Below, piece after piece: positions 55,725 to 64,000 of a stretch of 64,000 nucleotides of DNA. The translations under genes were made by a program, and so were the position numbers. Source of the stretch: CAVVST01 sp963750995 (lineage in GTDB: Bacteria; Acidobacteriota; Vicinamibacteria; Vicinamibacterales; UBA2999); assembly GCA_963750995.1 (NCBI GenBank), contig CAVVST010000002.1, positions 1,302,001-1,366,000 of the forward strand, written 5' to 3'. The notes below the pieces were generated by a model. It saw only the letters and a list, made by a program, of their open reading frames with translations, made no database searches and was not told where the DNA came from. The stretch's first letter is position 1, and the number at the start of each line of letters is the position of its first letter.

Positions 55725-58700
55725 ATGACGCGTGTACCAAGTGCGTGCTGCAGTCTTGCACTGGTCGTTCTATTCGTTGGCGTCCTTACCACGGCGCCCG
55801 TCTGGGCGCAGCAGGCCACGGCTGAGCTCAACGGCCGTGTGACCGATTCAAGCGGCGCGGTGTTGCCGGGTGTCACCGTGACCGCGACACAGACGGCAAC
55901 CGGGCTCGAGCGCACGGCCGTGACGGACGGGGACGGTGCCTACCTGCTCACGAATCTGCCGCCGGGCCCGTACCGCCTGGAGATATCGCTCCAGGGCTTC
56001 CGCGGCTACGTGCAGACGGGGCTCGTACTCACGGTAGGCGCGACGCCGACGGTCAATGCCGCGCTCGAACTGGGGTCGCTCGAGGAGACGGTCACCGTGG
56101 AAGGCGCGGCGCCGCTCGTCGACGTGCGCAGCGCCGGCATCAGCTGCGGTGGTCGAAAACGAACGCATCCTCGAGCTGCCGCTCCAGGGCCGCAGGTGAG
56201 CAGACCTCTGTTGCTCGTCGGGCGCGGCGGTGCAGACGGCGACGGCTACGTCGCGGAGCGCGCCAGGCGGCGTGCGGATCTCGGTGGGCGGCGGGTTCGA
56301 GACCGGCGTCGCGTACGTCCTGGACGGCGCGGACCACAACAACCAGCAGGAGAACATCAACTACGCGCTGCCGTTTCCGGACGCGCTCCAGGAGTTCCGC
56401 GTCGCGACGAGCGGTCTGACCGCGCAGAACGGCGTCAAGTCCGGGGCGGCGGTCAACGCCGTGACGAAGTCGGGCACCAACCGGTTCTCGGGGAACGCCT
56501 TCGAGTTCATGCGGCACTATCGGTTCAACGCGACCAACCCGTTTGCGGCGATCGGCCCGGACGGCGAGCGGGCCGACGACGGGCTCAAGCGCAACCAGTT
56601 CGGCGGCACGCTGGGTGGGCCGATCGTGCGGGACAAGCTGTTCTTCTTCGGCGCCTACCAGGCCACCGCAAACCGTCAACGGCCGGCGGACAACATCGCC
56701 CGGGTGCCCACCGCCCAGATGCTGACGGGCGACCTCACCACGTTCGCCTCGGCCCAGTGCAACGGCGGCCGCCCGATGACGCTGCGAGCGCCGTACGTGA
56801 ACAACCGGCTCGATCCGGCTCTCCTGAGCCCGGCCGCGCTGAGGATCGCCGCCCGGCTGCCCAAGTCGACCGACCCGTGCGGCGAGATCACCTATCAGAT
56901 CGGGAACGACAGCGACGAGCATCAGACGCTCGGGCGCATCGACTTCCAGCTCACGCCCGATCACTCCGTCTTCGGGCGGTACTTCGGGCAGAAGTACACC
57001 AAGCCGCCGGGCTACGCCGGCGGCGACGACAACATCCTGAAGTCGTCCGGCCAGGGCACCGACGCGATGTTGCACGCGGTGAACCTGGGCACCACGTCGG
57101 TCTTCGGTTCGGCGATGGTCAACAGCGTCCGGTTCGCGCTCAACAAGTCGACGGTGGACAACAACCAGAACCCGTTCTTCTGCCCGACGGACGTCGGCGT
57201 CCGGAACTATCACTGCTACGCGCCGGGCTACATGGTGCTGGCCGTCACCGGCGCCTTCGACCTCTACCCGGGCAACCAGACGGAGGCGCTCTTCTTCAAC
57301 GACAGCTACAACGTGTCCGACGATCTGACGCTCGTGCGGGGCAATCACCAGTTCGGGTTCGGTGGGAACGTTCGATACTGGGCGGGGAACTACCAGTCCT
57401 CGTCGCGCGCCAACGGCACGTGGCGCATCACCGGGTCGAACACGGGGCTGGGGCTGGCCGACTTCCTGGCCGGTCGGATCGCCACGGTCGAGCAGGGCGA
57501 TATCAACCGGGTGATCGTCAACAACACCTACATCGGCGCGTATGCGCAGGATTCATGGCGCGCGTCGAGTCGCGTCACGATCAATGCCGGGCTGCGATGG
57601 GAGCCGTTCCTGGGGCAGAACCTCGAGAACAACGCCATCTCGATCTTCGTGAAGGAGAACTTCGACCGGGGCATCGTCAGCGAGCGGTTCCCGCTGGCAC
57701 CGGCGGGACTGCTCTGGCCGGGGGATCCCGGGTTCCCGCCGCGCCAGACGGGGATGAACATCCAGTGGTGGAACCTCTCGCCGCGCGCGGGCGTGGCGTG
57801 GGACGTGCGCGGGGATGGCCGATTGGCGGTGCGGTCCTCGTATGCGATGGCCTACGACTTCATGGCGGGCGAATTCCACAACATCAACAGCGGCGCCCCG
57901 CCGTTCGGCAATCGGTCAACCGTGACCAACCCGTCCGGCGGGCTCGACAACCCGTATTCGGACACGCCTGGCGGCAATCCCCACCCGCTGGTCTCGGGTG
58001 GCCGCAACACGCCGTTCGTACGGTTTGGCGGCTTCGGCACGATGGATCCCGACATCAACTCGCCGCGGGTCCAGACATGGAACGTGACGGTCGAGCAGCA
58101 GATCGGCGCGGACTGGGGGGTGTCGGCCGCGTACCTCGGGAGCTATTCCGATCGGGTCTGGGGGCAGGTGGCGCTCAACCCCGGCGTGTTCCTCGGGGAG
58201 GGCCCGTGCACGCTCAACGGGGTCGTTCTACGCGGTGTGCTCGACGGATGCCAATCTGGACCAGCGGCGGGTCCTGTTCATGCAGAACCCGGTGTATCGG
58301 GCAGTACTACGGCGGACTGGACGAGAACACCGACGTGGGCTACCAGAAGTACTCCGGCCTGAAGCTGTCGGTGCAGCGTCGAGCCGCCGCCGGCCTGAGC
58401 CTGAACGGGAGCTACACGCTGGGGAGCTGTTTCGGTCTGCCGAACCAGGCGCGCTTCAACCAGACGAGCGCCGGGTACCTGAAGCCGGACGATCCGGAAT
58501 TCGACGCCGGCCCCTGTGTCCAGGATCGGCGGCACATGGGGACGCTCACGGTGGGCTACCTCACCCCTGAGGTGGACGCCGCCGCGCTGCGAGCGGTGGT
58601 CTCGAACTGGCGGCTGTCGGGCATCGTGTCGGCGCGCACCGGCGATCGGATCAACATCATCGACCTCCGGGACAACGCGAAGACGGGCATCCGCAACCAG

Positions 58701-59039
58701 CGGCCGAACCAGGTCAAGGATGACCTCTACGGCGCGAAGACGCTGACGAACTACTTCGACCGTGATGCGTTCTCGCAGGCGGCGATTGGCACCAATGGCG
58801 ACCTCGAGCAGAACGCGGGGGTCGGCCCGAACTTCTGGAGCATCAATCTGGCCCTCTCGAAGCTGGTCTCGGTGGCCGCCACGCAGCGGTTGGAACTCCG
58901 GCTGGAGGTCTTCAATCTCTTGAACCAGTTCAACTGGGGCAATCCCGACCCGAACTTCAACGCGGGCACGTTCGGCCGCATCACGTCGATGGCGGGCGAG
59001 CCGCGCATCATGCAGTTCGGCGTCAAATATGATTTCTGA
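55725..59039 (+). CDS. Receptor C: TonB-dependent receptor with carboxypeptidase-regulatory domain, several frameshifts
   Basis: ATG 55725, after CGGAGGG, opens MTRVPSACCSLALVVLFVGV and the CarboxypepD_reg domain (LNGRVTDSSGAVLPGVTVT). The barrel ends RIMQFGVKYDF, as in receptors A and B, with which it shares moderate similarity throughout. Breaks lie near 56145 (extra T), in 56185-56225 (several changes in the plug), near 58222 (extra G in GGGG) and near 58285 (extra base). Total length is 1105 codons, so the indels cancel. At the codon where A and B share an extra base, C is clean (LAVRSSYAMAYDFMAGE). Function: outer-membrane uptake of an unknown ligand. Confidence 0.82.
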   Translation: MTRVPSACCSLALVVLFVGVLTTAPVWAQQATAELNGRVTDSSGAVLPGVTVTATQTATGLERTAVTDGDGAYLLTNLPPGPYRLEISLQGFRGYVQTGLVLTVGATPTVNAALELGSLEETVTVEGAAPLVDVRSAGISCGGRKRTHPRAAAPGPQVSRPLLLVGRGGADGDGYVAERARRRADLGGRRVRDRRRVRPGRRGPQQPAGEHQLRAAVSGRAPGVPRRDERSDRAERRQVRGGGQRRDEVGHQPVLGERLRVHAALSVQRDQPVCGDRPGRRAGRRRAQAQPVRRHAGWADRAGQAVLLRRLPGHRKPSTAGGQHRPGAHRPDADGRPHHVRLGPVQRRPPDDAASAVREQPARSGSPEPGRAEDRRPAAQVDRPVRRDHLSDRERQRRASDARAHRLPAHARSLRLRAVLRAEVHQAAGLRRRRRQHPEVVRPGHRRDVARGEPGHHVGLRFGDGQQRPVRAQQVDGGQQPEPVLLPDGRRRPELSLLRAGLHGAGRHRRLRPLPGQPDGGALLQRQLQRVRRSDARAGQSPVRVRWERSILGGELPVLVARQRHVAHHRVEHGAGAGRLPGRSDRHGRAGRYQPGDRQQHLHRRVCAGFMARVESRHDQCRAAMGAVPGAEPREQRHLDLREGELRPGHRQRAVPAGTGGTALAGGSRVPAAPDGDEHPVVEPLAARGRGVGRARGWPIGGAVLVCDGLRLHGGRIPQHQQRRPAVRQSVNRDQPVRRARQPVFGHAWRQSPPAGLGWPQHAVRTVWRLRHDGSRHQLAAGPDMERDGRAADRRGLGGVGRVPRELFRSGLGAGGAQPRRVPRGGPVHAQRGRSTRCARRMPIWTSGGSCSCRTRCIGQYYGGLDENTDVGYQKYSGLKLSVQRRAAAGLSLNGSYTLGSCFGLPNQARFNQTSAGYLKPDDPEFDAGPCVQDRRHMGTLTVGYLTPEVDAAALRAVVSNWRLSGIVSARTGDRINIIDLRDNAKTGIRNQRPNQVKDDLYGAKTLTNYFDRDAFSQAAIGTNGDLEQNAGVGPNFWSINLALSKLVSVAATQRLELRLEVFNLLNQFNWGNPDPNFNAGTFGRITSMAGEPRIMQFGVKYDF

Positions 59040-59096
59040 TATGGAAAGACCGCTGTCAGGGGTTCGTTGGGTCTGATAGTTCGATAAGATCTCGTA

Positions 59097-59132
59097 GCCC
59101 GCGCCCGGAGTCCCAAGCCTCCGGGCGCGGGC
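59097..59132 (+). terminator. Strong hairpin after receptor C
   Basis: GCCCGCGCCCGGAG (59097-59110) and CTCCGGGCGCGGGC (59119-59132) form a perfect 14-base stem with an 8-base loop, 57 bases past the receptor C stop. Confidence 0.85.
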
Positions 59133-59197
59133 GTGTTATACGAAGCCGCTCAGGGTCTAGGTGGCTCGTGTCTGCGTCGACTCAACACCGCGAAACG

Positions 59198-59317
59198 CTA
59201 TCTGCGACCCTGACGGTTGGCGCGCCTAACCCACCACGCCAAGGCAGATAGGGAGACAGCGACCAATACAACAACGATCCCGACGAGCACGGGGAACGAA
59301 AGCTCTGTCCAGAGCAT
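59198..59317 (-). CDS. Small single-pass membrane protein (39 residues)
   Basis: ATG 59317 gives MLWTELSFPVLVGIVVVLVA, continuing VSLSALAWWVRRANRQGRR before a TAG. A single hydrophobic helix is followed by a basic cytoplasmic end, an inside-positive pattern. Nothing resembling a ribosome site is strong (GTGG). Small membrane proteins like this are often overlooked; support is only the amino-acid pattern. Confidence 0.4.
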   Translation of the reverse strand: MLWTELSFPVLVGIVVVLVAVSLSALAWWVRRANRQGRR

Positions 59318-59391
59318 GGCCACTAACCGTTCATGCAATCAACCAGCCGGAGTTGTGATGTCGTCACACCCCTGCGCTAGGTTTGTGCATC

Positions 59392-59571
59392 ATGTCCCCG
59401 GATCCTGCCCCGTCCAGGCCCGAGTGCCCGAAATGCCGAGAACGGCTGTCGATCACGACAGCAGAGACGCAACATAAGGCTGTTTACCTGTGCCTTCGTT
59501 GTCGCTACATCTTTGCGGTGAGCAAGCGTCCGGACATTTCGGATGCTGAAGAGCAGCCGGCCGGCCCCTAG
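59392..59571 (+). CDS. Small zinc-ribbon protein, second copy
   Basis: ATG 59392 gives 59 residues: MSPDPAPSRPECPKCRERLS, then YLCLRCRYIFAVSKRPD. Two CxxC pairs 21 residues apart form a zinc ribbon like that at 12114-12266. The acidic, Pro-rich ends are presumably disordered. Role unknown. Confidence 0.6.
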   Translation: MSPDPAPSRPECPKCRERLSITTAETQHKAVYLCLRCRYIFAVSKRPDISDAEEQPAGP

Positions 59572-59975
59572 CGATGCTCGGGTAACACATCGGGCAAAGC
59601 ATCCACCACCAGACCGGCGCGTGTGTCGATCAACACGAGCCAAAGCCACAGCTGTCAGTCGCCGCATGGATCCTCCTCAGCGATGACCGGAAAGACATCG
59701 ACCATGAGGTATGCGGGTCGTGTGCCTGACGCAGTAACGATGATGTAACGGTGGTATGACGCGGCGGCAGAATTCGCGTCGGCTATCATCTTTGTTCGCC
59801 CCAATTGAGCCATTCGTGACAGATCAGGCCGGCGAAACTGTACGGTCGGCGCGACACGTGAGGAGAGACAAGAGTATCCCCACTGCTGCCAGAATACGAC
59901 TTCACCGGGACGGCTTTTCTCACCAACTCGATAGGTTCGGAGCCGCACCACATTCCTGACCTTGCCCATTACATC
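59572..59975. other. Interval without a supported gene
   Basis: A minus-strand frame (59655-59969) and plus-strand frames cross here, but none has a family match, signal or good ribosome site. The last ~80 bases may be the N-terminus of the RsbW-like gene in a shifted frame (PEYDFTGTAFLTNSIGSEP). Confidence 0.4.
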
Positions 59976-60373
59976 GTGGCGACGAATGGGGGCGACGCGG
60001 TCGCTCGCGTGGAACTCGGTACCGCGGCCGTGACGATCGGACGCGACGCCGGCAGGTGCCGGCGGATCACCGTTTCGACGTCGAGCTGGTGTTCGAGGAG
60101 GTGGCGGCGAACATCATCCGACACGCCAATGCAACCGACCATGTGGAACTGCAGGTGAAAGTCGAGCCGGACGAGGTCGTGATGCGGTTCGAGGACAACG
60201 GAGTGCCTTTCGATCCGTCGCAGCATCCCGATCCGCAGTTCGCGGCATCGCTCGAGGACGCGCAGGTCGGCGGCCTCGGTATCTTTTTGCTGCGGCAGCG
60301 ATCGACGCGCATCGCCTACGAACGCAGTGCGCACAATCACAACGTTCTCACGATCGCGATTGTCACTCGCTGA
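59976..60373 (+). CDS. RsbW-like anti-sigma ATPase, N-terminus uncertain
   Basis: The C-terminal 105 residues (DHRFDVELVFEEVAANIIRHA, VEPDEVVMRFEDNGVPFDPS, GGLGIFLLRQRSTRIAYER) match the HATPase_c_2 fold of RsbW/SpoIIAB-type anti-sigma kinases, with N-box, G1 (DNG) and G2 (GGLGIFL). The N-terminal part lies in another frame, joined near 60050 where GACGCCGGCAGGTGCC has two bases too many. The true start is unclear and could be further upstream. Such proteins bind and inhibit a sigma factor and phosphorylate an antagonist. No antagonist or sigma gene is adjacent. Confidence 0.6.
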
Positions 60374-60426
60374 GAGCTACACCGCCTCGCGGTCTGATCG
60401 ACAGCCGACCGCCAACGTCCCAGCGA

Positions 60427-61302
60427 TCATGCCAGCAGTTCCAGCGCGCATGCGTCGACGTGAATCGACACCTTTCGACTCGGCGAAGCGGTCAGAACTT
60501 CGTCATCGAGATGGATGTCGGTCCCACTTTGAAGGGTCACGTGCCGCGCTCGCGTTGACGGTAGCGACAGCGAGGCGTCTCGTCCTTCGAGCACTTCCCG
60601 CAGGTATCGGGCGATCTCGTCACGGTGCCGGTCACCTGCCGTGACAACAGTGAAAAGGCCATCGGAGGGTGTGGCGGAGGCCGAGAAGACGAGATTCGGG
60701 CCGAGTGACCGAATGTTGAGGACCTCGACGAGAACAAACTCGCCAGTCGTTTCAGCGCCGTCAGCGACGATGGTCATTTCCACGGCTTGGAGCCGTGAGA
60801 ACACTCTGCGGATGACGCGCGAACGGCCCCGGCCACCTTCGAAGGTACCGGGAGCTCATCTCCATCCGAACGCGTCTGCATGTCGGCCATAGCCGTGGGC
60901 ATCAACCCGCCGCCTACCGCTTCCGCAAATTGGCAGCGGCCCCAGGCGCCGTCCGCAATGCCGAGGTCGAACGGCACACGGCGAGCCGTCGTCCAACCAC
61001 CAACGAGATCGCCGATCGAGCCGCGAATCCCAACACTCCTGGCAATGTTGTTGGCAGTACCGATCGGCAGGATCGCGAGCGGAATCCCGCGGTGCGCCAT
61101 CATACGCGCGGCGAGGGCAACCGTCCCGTCGCCTCCCGCTGCGACAACGATCTCGGTGAATTCATCCAATAATCGCTTCGCGGCCTGCTGCCTTCTCGAC
61201 CACGCAGACAAGGTCATGGCCATGCTGTTCAATGGCACCACGGATATGGTCGAGCGGGACGCCCTCGCCCGCACTGCTGTTGTAGAAGAGCGACACTCGC
61301 AC
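60427..61302 (-). CDS. Diacylglycerol/lipid kinase-like protein, two frameshifts
   Basis: From GTG 61302 the product reads VRVSLFYNSSAGEGVPLDHI, then in a second frame EFTEIVVAAGGDGTVALAARMM and LPIGTANNIARSVGI, the GGDGT and GTANDxA-like motifs of YegS/DgkB lipid kinases, then in a third FVLVEVLNIRSLGPNLVFS and SDGLFTVV. Such enzymes phosphorylate diacylglycerol or related lipids. Breaks are near 61190 (extra G) and 60810 (one base missing) and cancel, giving 292 codons. It diverges from surE with 67 bases between starts. Confidence 0.8.
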
Positions 61303-61369
61303 CCACGACGCCCAATTCAAGAGCCGCGCCGATTGCAGACTGGCTGTCGGTTTGCACGCGGCACTGTAC

Positions 61370-62212
61370 GTGCGCATCCTGGTGTCGAACGACGACGGTA
61401 TTTACAGTCCGGGAATCGTGGCGCTTGCCGAGGTGGCGTCCGAGTTCGGATCCGTGCGTGTCGTCGCGCCCGATGTCGAGCAGTCCTCGATGGGGCACGC
61501 GATCACCGCGACACGCCCGCTGTCGTATCGATCGACGCACATCGGCAATCTGACGGCCTACCGCGTCAACGGAACTCCGGCCGACTGCGTGGCGCTGGGC
61601 GCATATCACTGGGGGACGGTGGACGTCGTGCTGTCGGGAATCAACCTCGGGTTGAATCTCGGCAATTCCATCTGGCACTCAGGCACACTGGCCGCGGCGA
61701 AGCAGGCGGCGCTGCTGGGCGTGCAGGGCGTGGCGCTGAGTGGTCCAGCGGGAATCGAGAACTTCGACAGCCTGAGGCCGTGGATCCGGCGCGTGCTCGA
61801 CATACTCCTCAACCAACCAAGATTGCTGCTGGTCAATGTCAATTTTCCGCGTGAGCCCAGAGGACTCGTCTGGACCCGCGCCTCCGTGCGCCGGTATGAC
61901 GGCCATATCGTTCCGACGAAGCATCCGCTGGGCGGTGACCTTTTCTGGTTTACTGTGACTCCTATCCAGGGCGCCGACGAGGGCACCGATCGGTGGGCGG
62001 CTGAGCAGGGATGGATCTCCCTCACGCCGCTCAGGCTCGACCTGACGGATGAAGCGCAGCTCCGTGTGGTCAGCGCGGATCACCCGCTTGACGAAGCAAT
62101 GGCTGCAGCCGTCTCCCCCTCGAGGTCGTCCGAGGGGGCAGCTGAATCGGTCCGCGAAGACGAAGCAACGGCGTCAATCCCGCAGGCCGATCTCTCTAAG
62201 CGCAGACCCTGA
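61370..62212 (+). CDS. surE: SurE-type 5'/3'-nucleotidase
   Basis: From GTG 61370 the product has 280 residues: VRILVSNDDGIYSPGIVALA with the metal-binding Asp pair, APDVEQSSMGHAIT, VNGTPADCVALG and LSGINLGLNLGNSIWHSGT. SurE is a metal-dependent phosphatase of nucleotides and short polyphosphate. The C-terminal ~40 residues (AVSPSRSSEGAAESVREDEA) are an added disordered tail. It diverges from the lipid kinase gene, and its transcript appears single. Confidence 0.93.
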   Translation: MRILVSNDDGIYSPGIVALAEVASEFGSVRVVAPDVEQSSMGHAITATRPLSYRSTHIGNLTAYRVNGTPADCVALGAYHWGTVDVVLSGINLGLNLGNSIWHSGTLAAAKQAALLGVQGVALSGPAGIENFDSLRPWIRRVLDILLNQPRLLLVNVNFPREPRGLVWTRASVRRYDGHIVPTKHPLGGDLFWFTVTPIQGADEGTDRWAAEQGWISLTPLRLDLTDEAQLRVVSADHPLDEAMAAAVSPSRSSEGAAESVREDEATASIPQADLSKRRP

Positions 62213-62299
62213 CTGTCAACGGGACGGCCCTTACGCTATCCATACCGCGCGAAGCGCGCTCTCACCGGCGTGGGATCCCGTTCCTCTTGGTGAACAGGG

Positions 62300-63313
62300 C
62301 TAGCGGTTGACCCATGGCGTGGCGGTGTAGACGAGCAGGTCGGCCTGATTGTCGCTCTCGGTCATGAAGTAGCCCCGCAGTGACTTCTCGTTAAGCGGCT
62401 CCATCCAGAACGCATTGTGCGTGAGCGCCAATCCGGGGTTCGGCCCGCTGCCTTCATCGATGAACTGGTTCACCGGAATCTGGTGCTCGGGCCGGGCGCG
62501 CCGTAAGTCAACGAGGTCCAGCCCGCCGAAGGCGATGCTGCCGAGCGGCGTCGGATAGCCGGTCACGCCGCCGCAGAGCATGAACTCGATGCCCTGGTAA
62601 TGGCAGTCCTGGTAGTCGATGTAGAACTGCGCGTTCGGCGTCCATTCGGAGGACGCCACCTTCGTCATGCCGGGCTGGCCCGTCACTCTCCATGTATACA
62701 GCCGCCGTGAGCCCCAGCTCACGCCGTGCATCGTTCCCCGCTGGCGGTTGTGCACTACGCCGCCGATATGATCGTTCTCAGTGAACACGAGCTCGGCGGC
62801 GAGCGTCTCCGGATCGACGCGGTAAACGTTGCTCCTGCTGTTCGGCCGATACTCGGCCACGGGCACCCAGATGTACTGGCCGTCGTAATCAATGCCGCCC
62901 GGGTGGTACTTCGTGCCGTCGGTGAGCTCGATCTGAGCGAGCAACTGACCGGCGGCGTTGAACTTGGACAACCAGCCACGCCCGGTGCCCGGTGACCGAT
63001 CGATCGAGAAGTCGTACAGGGCGTCGGTGACGGTGCTGTTGCGGACGGTGCTCGAAATCACCTCCACCGAGGACACGTAGAAGGTGTCGCCGATCTTCAC
63101 CATGCCCTGGGTGTGGAACGTTGGCCAGTTGACGTGGACGGTGTCGACGAGCGTCCAGATCGCGTTCCGTCCCATCAGACGGAACAGCCTGGTAGTGAGG
63201 TTGTCCCGCTGCTCGATCGGTGCGCCGCTGGCACCGCTCAAGGCGGGGCCGGCCGCCATGGTGAACGCGCCGCCGAGTGCCACGATGACCACAAGCGTTC
63301 GAATCGGTTTCAT
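62300..63313 (-). CDS. Exported DUF6454-like protein
   Basis: The 337-residue product has a signal (RTLVVIVALGGAFTMAAGPA) and beta-rich mature part: TFHTQGMVKIGDTFYVSSVE, YHPGGIDYDGQYIWVPVAEY, DHIGGVVHNRQRGTMHGVSWG and HYQGIEFMLCGGV. The HxQG and HPGGID blocks match my memory of DUF6454, a family with propeller-like repeats and no known activity. It stands alone between surE and an interval of 277 bases without a gene. Confidence 0.7.
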   Translation of the reverse strand: MKPIRTLVVIVALGGAFTMAAGPALSGASGAPIEQRDNLTTRLFRLMGRNAIWTLVDTVHVNWPTFHTQGMVKIGDTFYVSSVEVISSTVRNSTVTDALYDFSIDRSPGTGRGWLSKFNAAGQLLAQIELTDGTKYHPGGIDYDGQYIWVPVAEYRPNSRSNVYRVDPETLAAELVFTENDHIGGVVHNRQRGTMHGVSWGSRRLYTWRVTGQPGMTKVASSEWTPNAQFYIDYQDCHYQGIEFMLCGGVTGYPTPLGSIAFGGLDLVDLRRARPEHQIPVNQFIDEGSGPNPGLALTHNAFWMEPLNEKSLRGYFMTESDNQADLLVYTATPWVNR

Positions 63314-63590
63314 AGGGTGAGAGGCTAGCGGCTCCTGGAATCACCAGCGCGACGTGCAGGTAACATCTCGATGAAAAGAATCCAGGTGCGGGCGACAGAT
63401 GCCGGATGCTAGTCAATGGTGGGGCCGAATGCGTCGAAGGCACCCAGGAGGAACTGCCCCTTCGCCGGTGCGCGAACTCGTCCCGGACTTTCGCCTGTCT
63501 GTAAGTGAGGCAAGTCATGGCGGCGAAGGCCACGCTAAATGCGACCTTTCGCGGTGTGCGCGTCGCATAACCACGTTATGGTTGCTCGAG

Positions 63591-63722
63591 CTAGCGCTGG
63601 TCGTGAGGCCAGTGCACCGGCAAATCGAGCGACTCTAGACGAGATGGGCCGAGAACGATTACCAGTAAGACCCAGGCTGCGCCGAGGATCGCGAATGCTC
63701 CGAATTCGATGAAGACAGCCAT
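63591..63722 (-). CDS. Small single-pass membrane protein (43 residues)
   Basis: ATG 63722 follows GGGGAG and gives MAVFIEFGAFAILGAAWVLL, then VIVLGPSRLESLDLPVHWPH. One transmembrane helix is followed by a polar tail. No family is recognised. Bases 63723-63880 upstream hold nothing seen. Confidence 0.5.
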   Translation of the reverse strand: MAVFIEFGAFAILGAAWVLLVIVLGPSRLESLDLPVHWPHDQR

Positions 63723-63880
63723 GATGTTCTCCCCTGAAGGAAATAACGTCGGCTGTGAGCAAATCGCACAGGGGCCGCAGGCTGTCAAACGCGCAGGCCG
63801 TCCTGACTGCCGACTCCTAGTAACGTCGCTCGCCAGTGACTCAGGGGTTGGAGTTATGGTCGGTCGATTCCAGTGGGATT

Positions 63881-64000
63881 CTAGCCTTCGCGCTTCATGC
63901 GCTCCTGGCGGGCGATCTCAGGTTCGCTCGGAGAATCGAGCGCGGTGCTGCCGATCTTGATCTCACCGTCGCGCTCGTAGTGTCCGATCATGAGACCCGT
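63881..64000 (-). CDS. C-terminus of an unidentified protein (partial)
   Basis: The last 39 codons of a gene entering from the right edge: GLMIGHYERDGEIKIGSTAL, then SPSEPEIARQERMKREG and TAG at 63883-63881. Codon use fits the genome. Nothing more can be said about function. Confidence 0.55.
   Translation of the reverse strand, partial: TGLMIGHYERDGEIKIGSTALDSPSEPEIARQERMKREG

Overview
The window is GC-rich DNA that most resembles a soil acidobacterium of the Vicinamibacteria type (inference). The grounds are three large outer-membrane receptors with an N-terminal carboxypeptidase-regulatory domain, repeated small DUF6152-type exported proteins, many exported hydrolases and c-type cytochromes, and dispersed GTCCGGCTTTAGCCGGAC-type repeats between genes. 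No rRNA, tRNA, CRISPR array, transposase or prophage genes were seen.

Layout. 0-5 kb: a di-heme cytochrome, an arylamine N-acetyltransferase, a TIM-barrel isomerase and small genes. 5.4-10.9 kb: a minus-strand operon for a molybdenum hydroxylase (MFS transporter, CoxG-like, FAD, Mo and 2Fe-2S subunits). 11-18.7 kb: a DJ-1/PfpI protein, a lipoprotein penicillin-acylase homologue with an unusual C-terminal domain, and a membrane-anchored NHL-propeller/M23 fusion. 18.8-22.6 kb: a B12-binding radical SAM protein overlapping a YjbQ gene, a winged-helix membrane regulator and a glutathione peroxidase. 22.8-29.7 kb: two tandem receptor paralogues. 31-35.3 kb: stress-type small proteins (CsbD), two pairs of a GHSxGRWEGD protein with DUF6152, a cyclophilin and a cytochrome c. 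35.4-43.6 kb: a cytochrome/propeller fusion, an amidase, an amidohydrolase, an MBL-fold protein and a third DUF6152 pair. 43.7-49.4 kb: a MoxR/DUF58/VWA (Bat-like) operon. 49.4-64 kb: a propeller protein, a second amidase, a histidine kinase, a third receptor, an RsbW-like ATPase, a lipid kinase, SurE and a DUF6454-like protein.

About a dozen genes are interrupted by single-base indels, mostly insertions. In nine of the ten where both ends of the gene are known and every indel could be placed, undoing them gives a length divisible by three (the tenth, CoxM, is a repair to an assumed stop); two more, receptor C and the RsbW-like gene, were not resolved base by base. The simplest reading is an uncorrected, insertion-biased long-read consensus, so these genes are annotated across the breaks. 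One exception deserves attention: receptors A and B carry the same extra base at the same codon.

Together the genes describe a heterotroph that imports large substrates through TonB-dependent receptors, cleaves amide bonds outside the cytoplasm, oxidises small organic compounds with a molybdenum hydroxylase and passes electrons to cytochromes.
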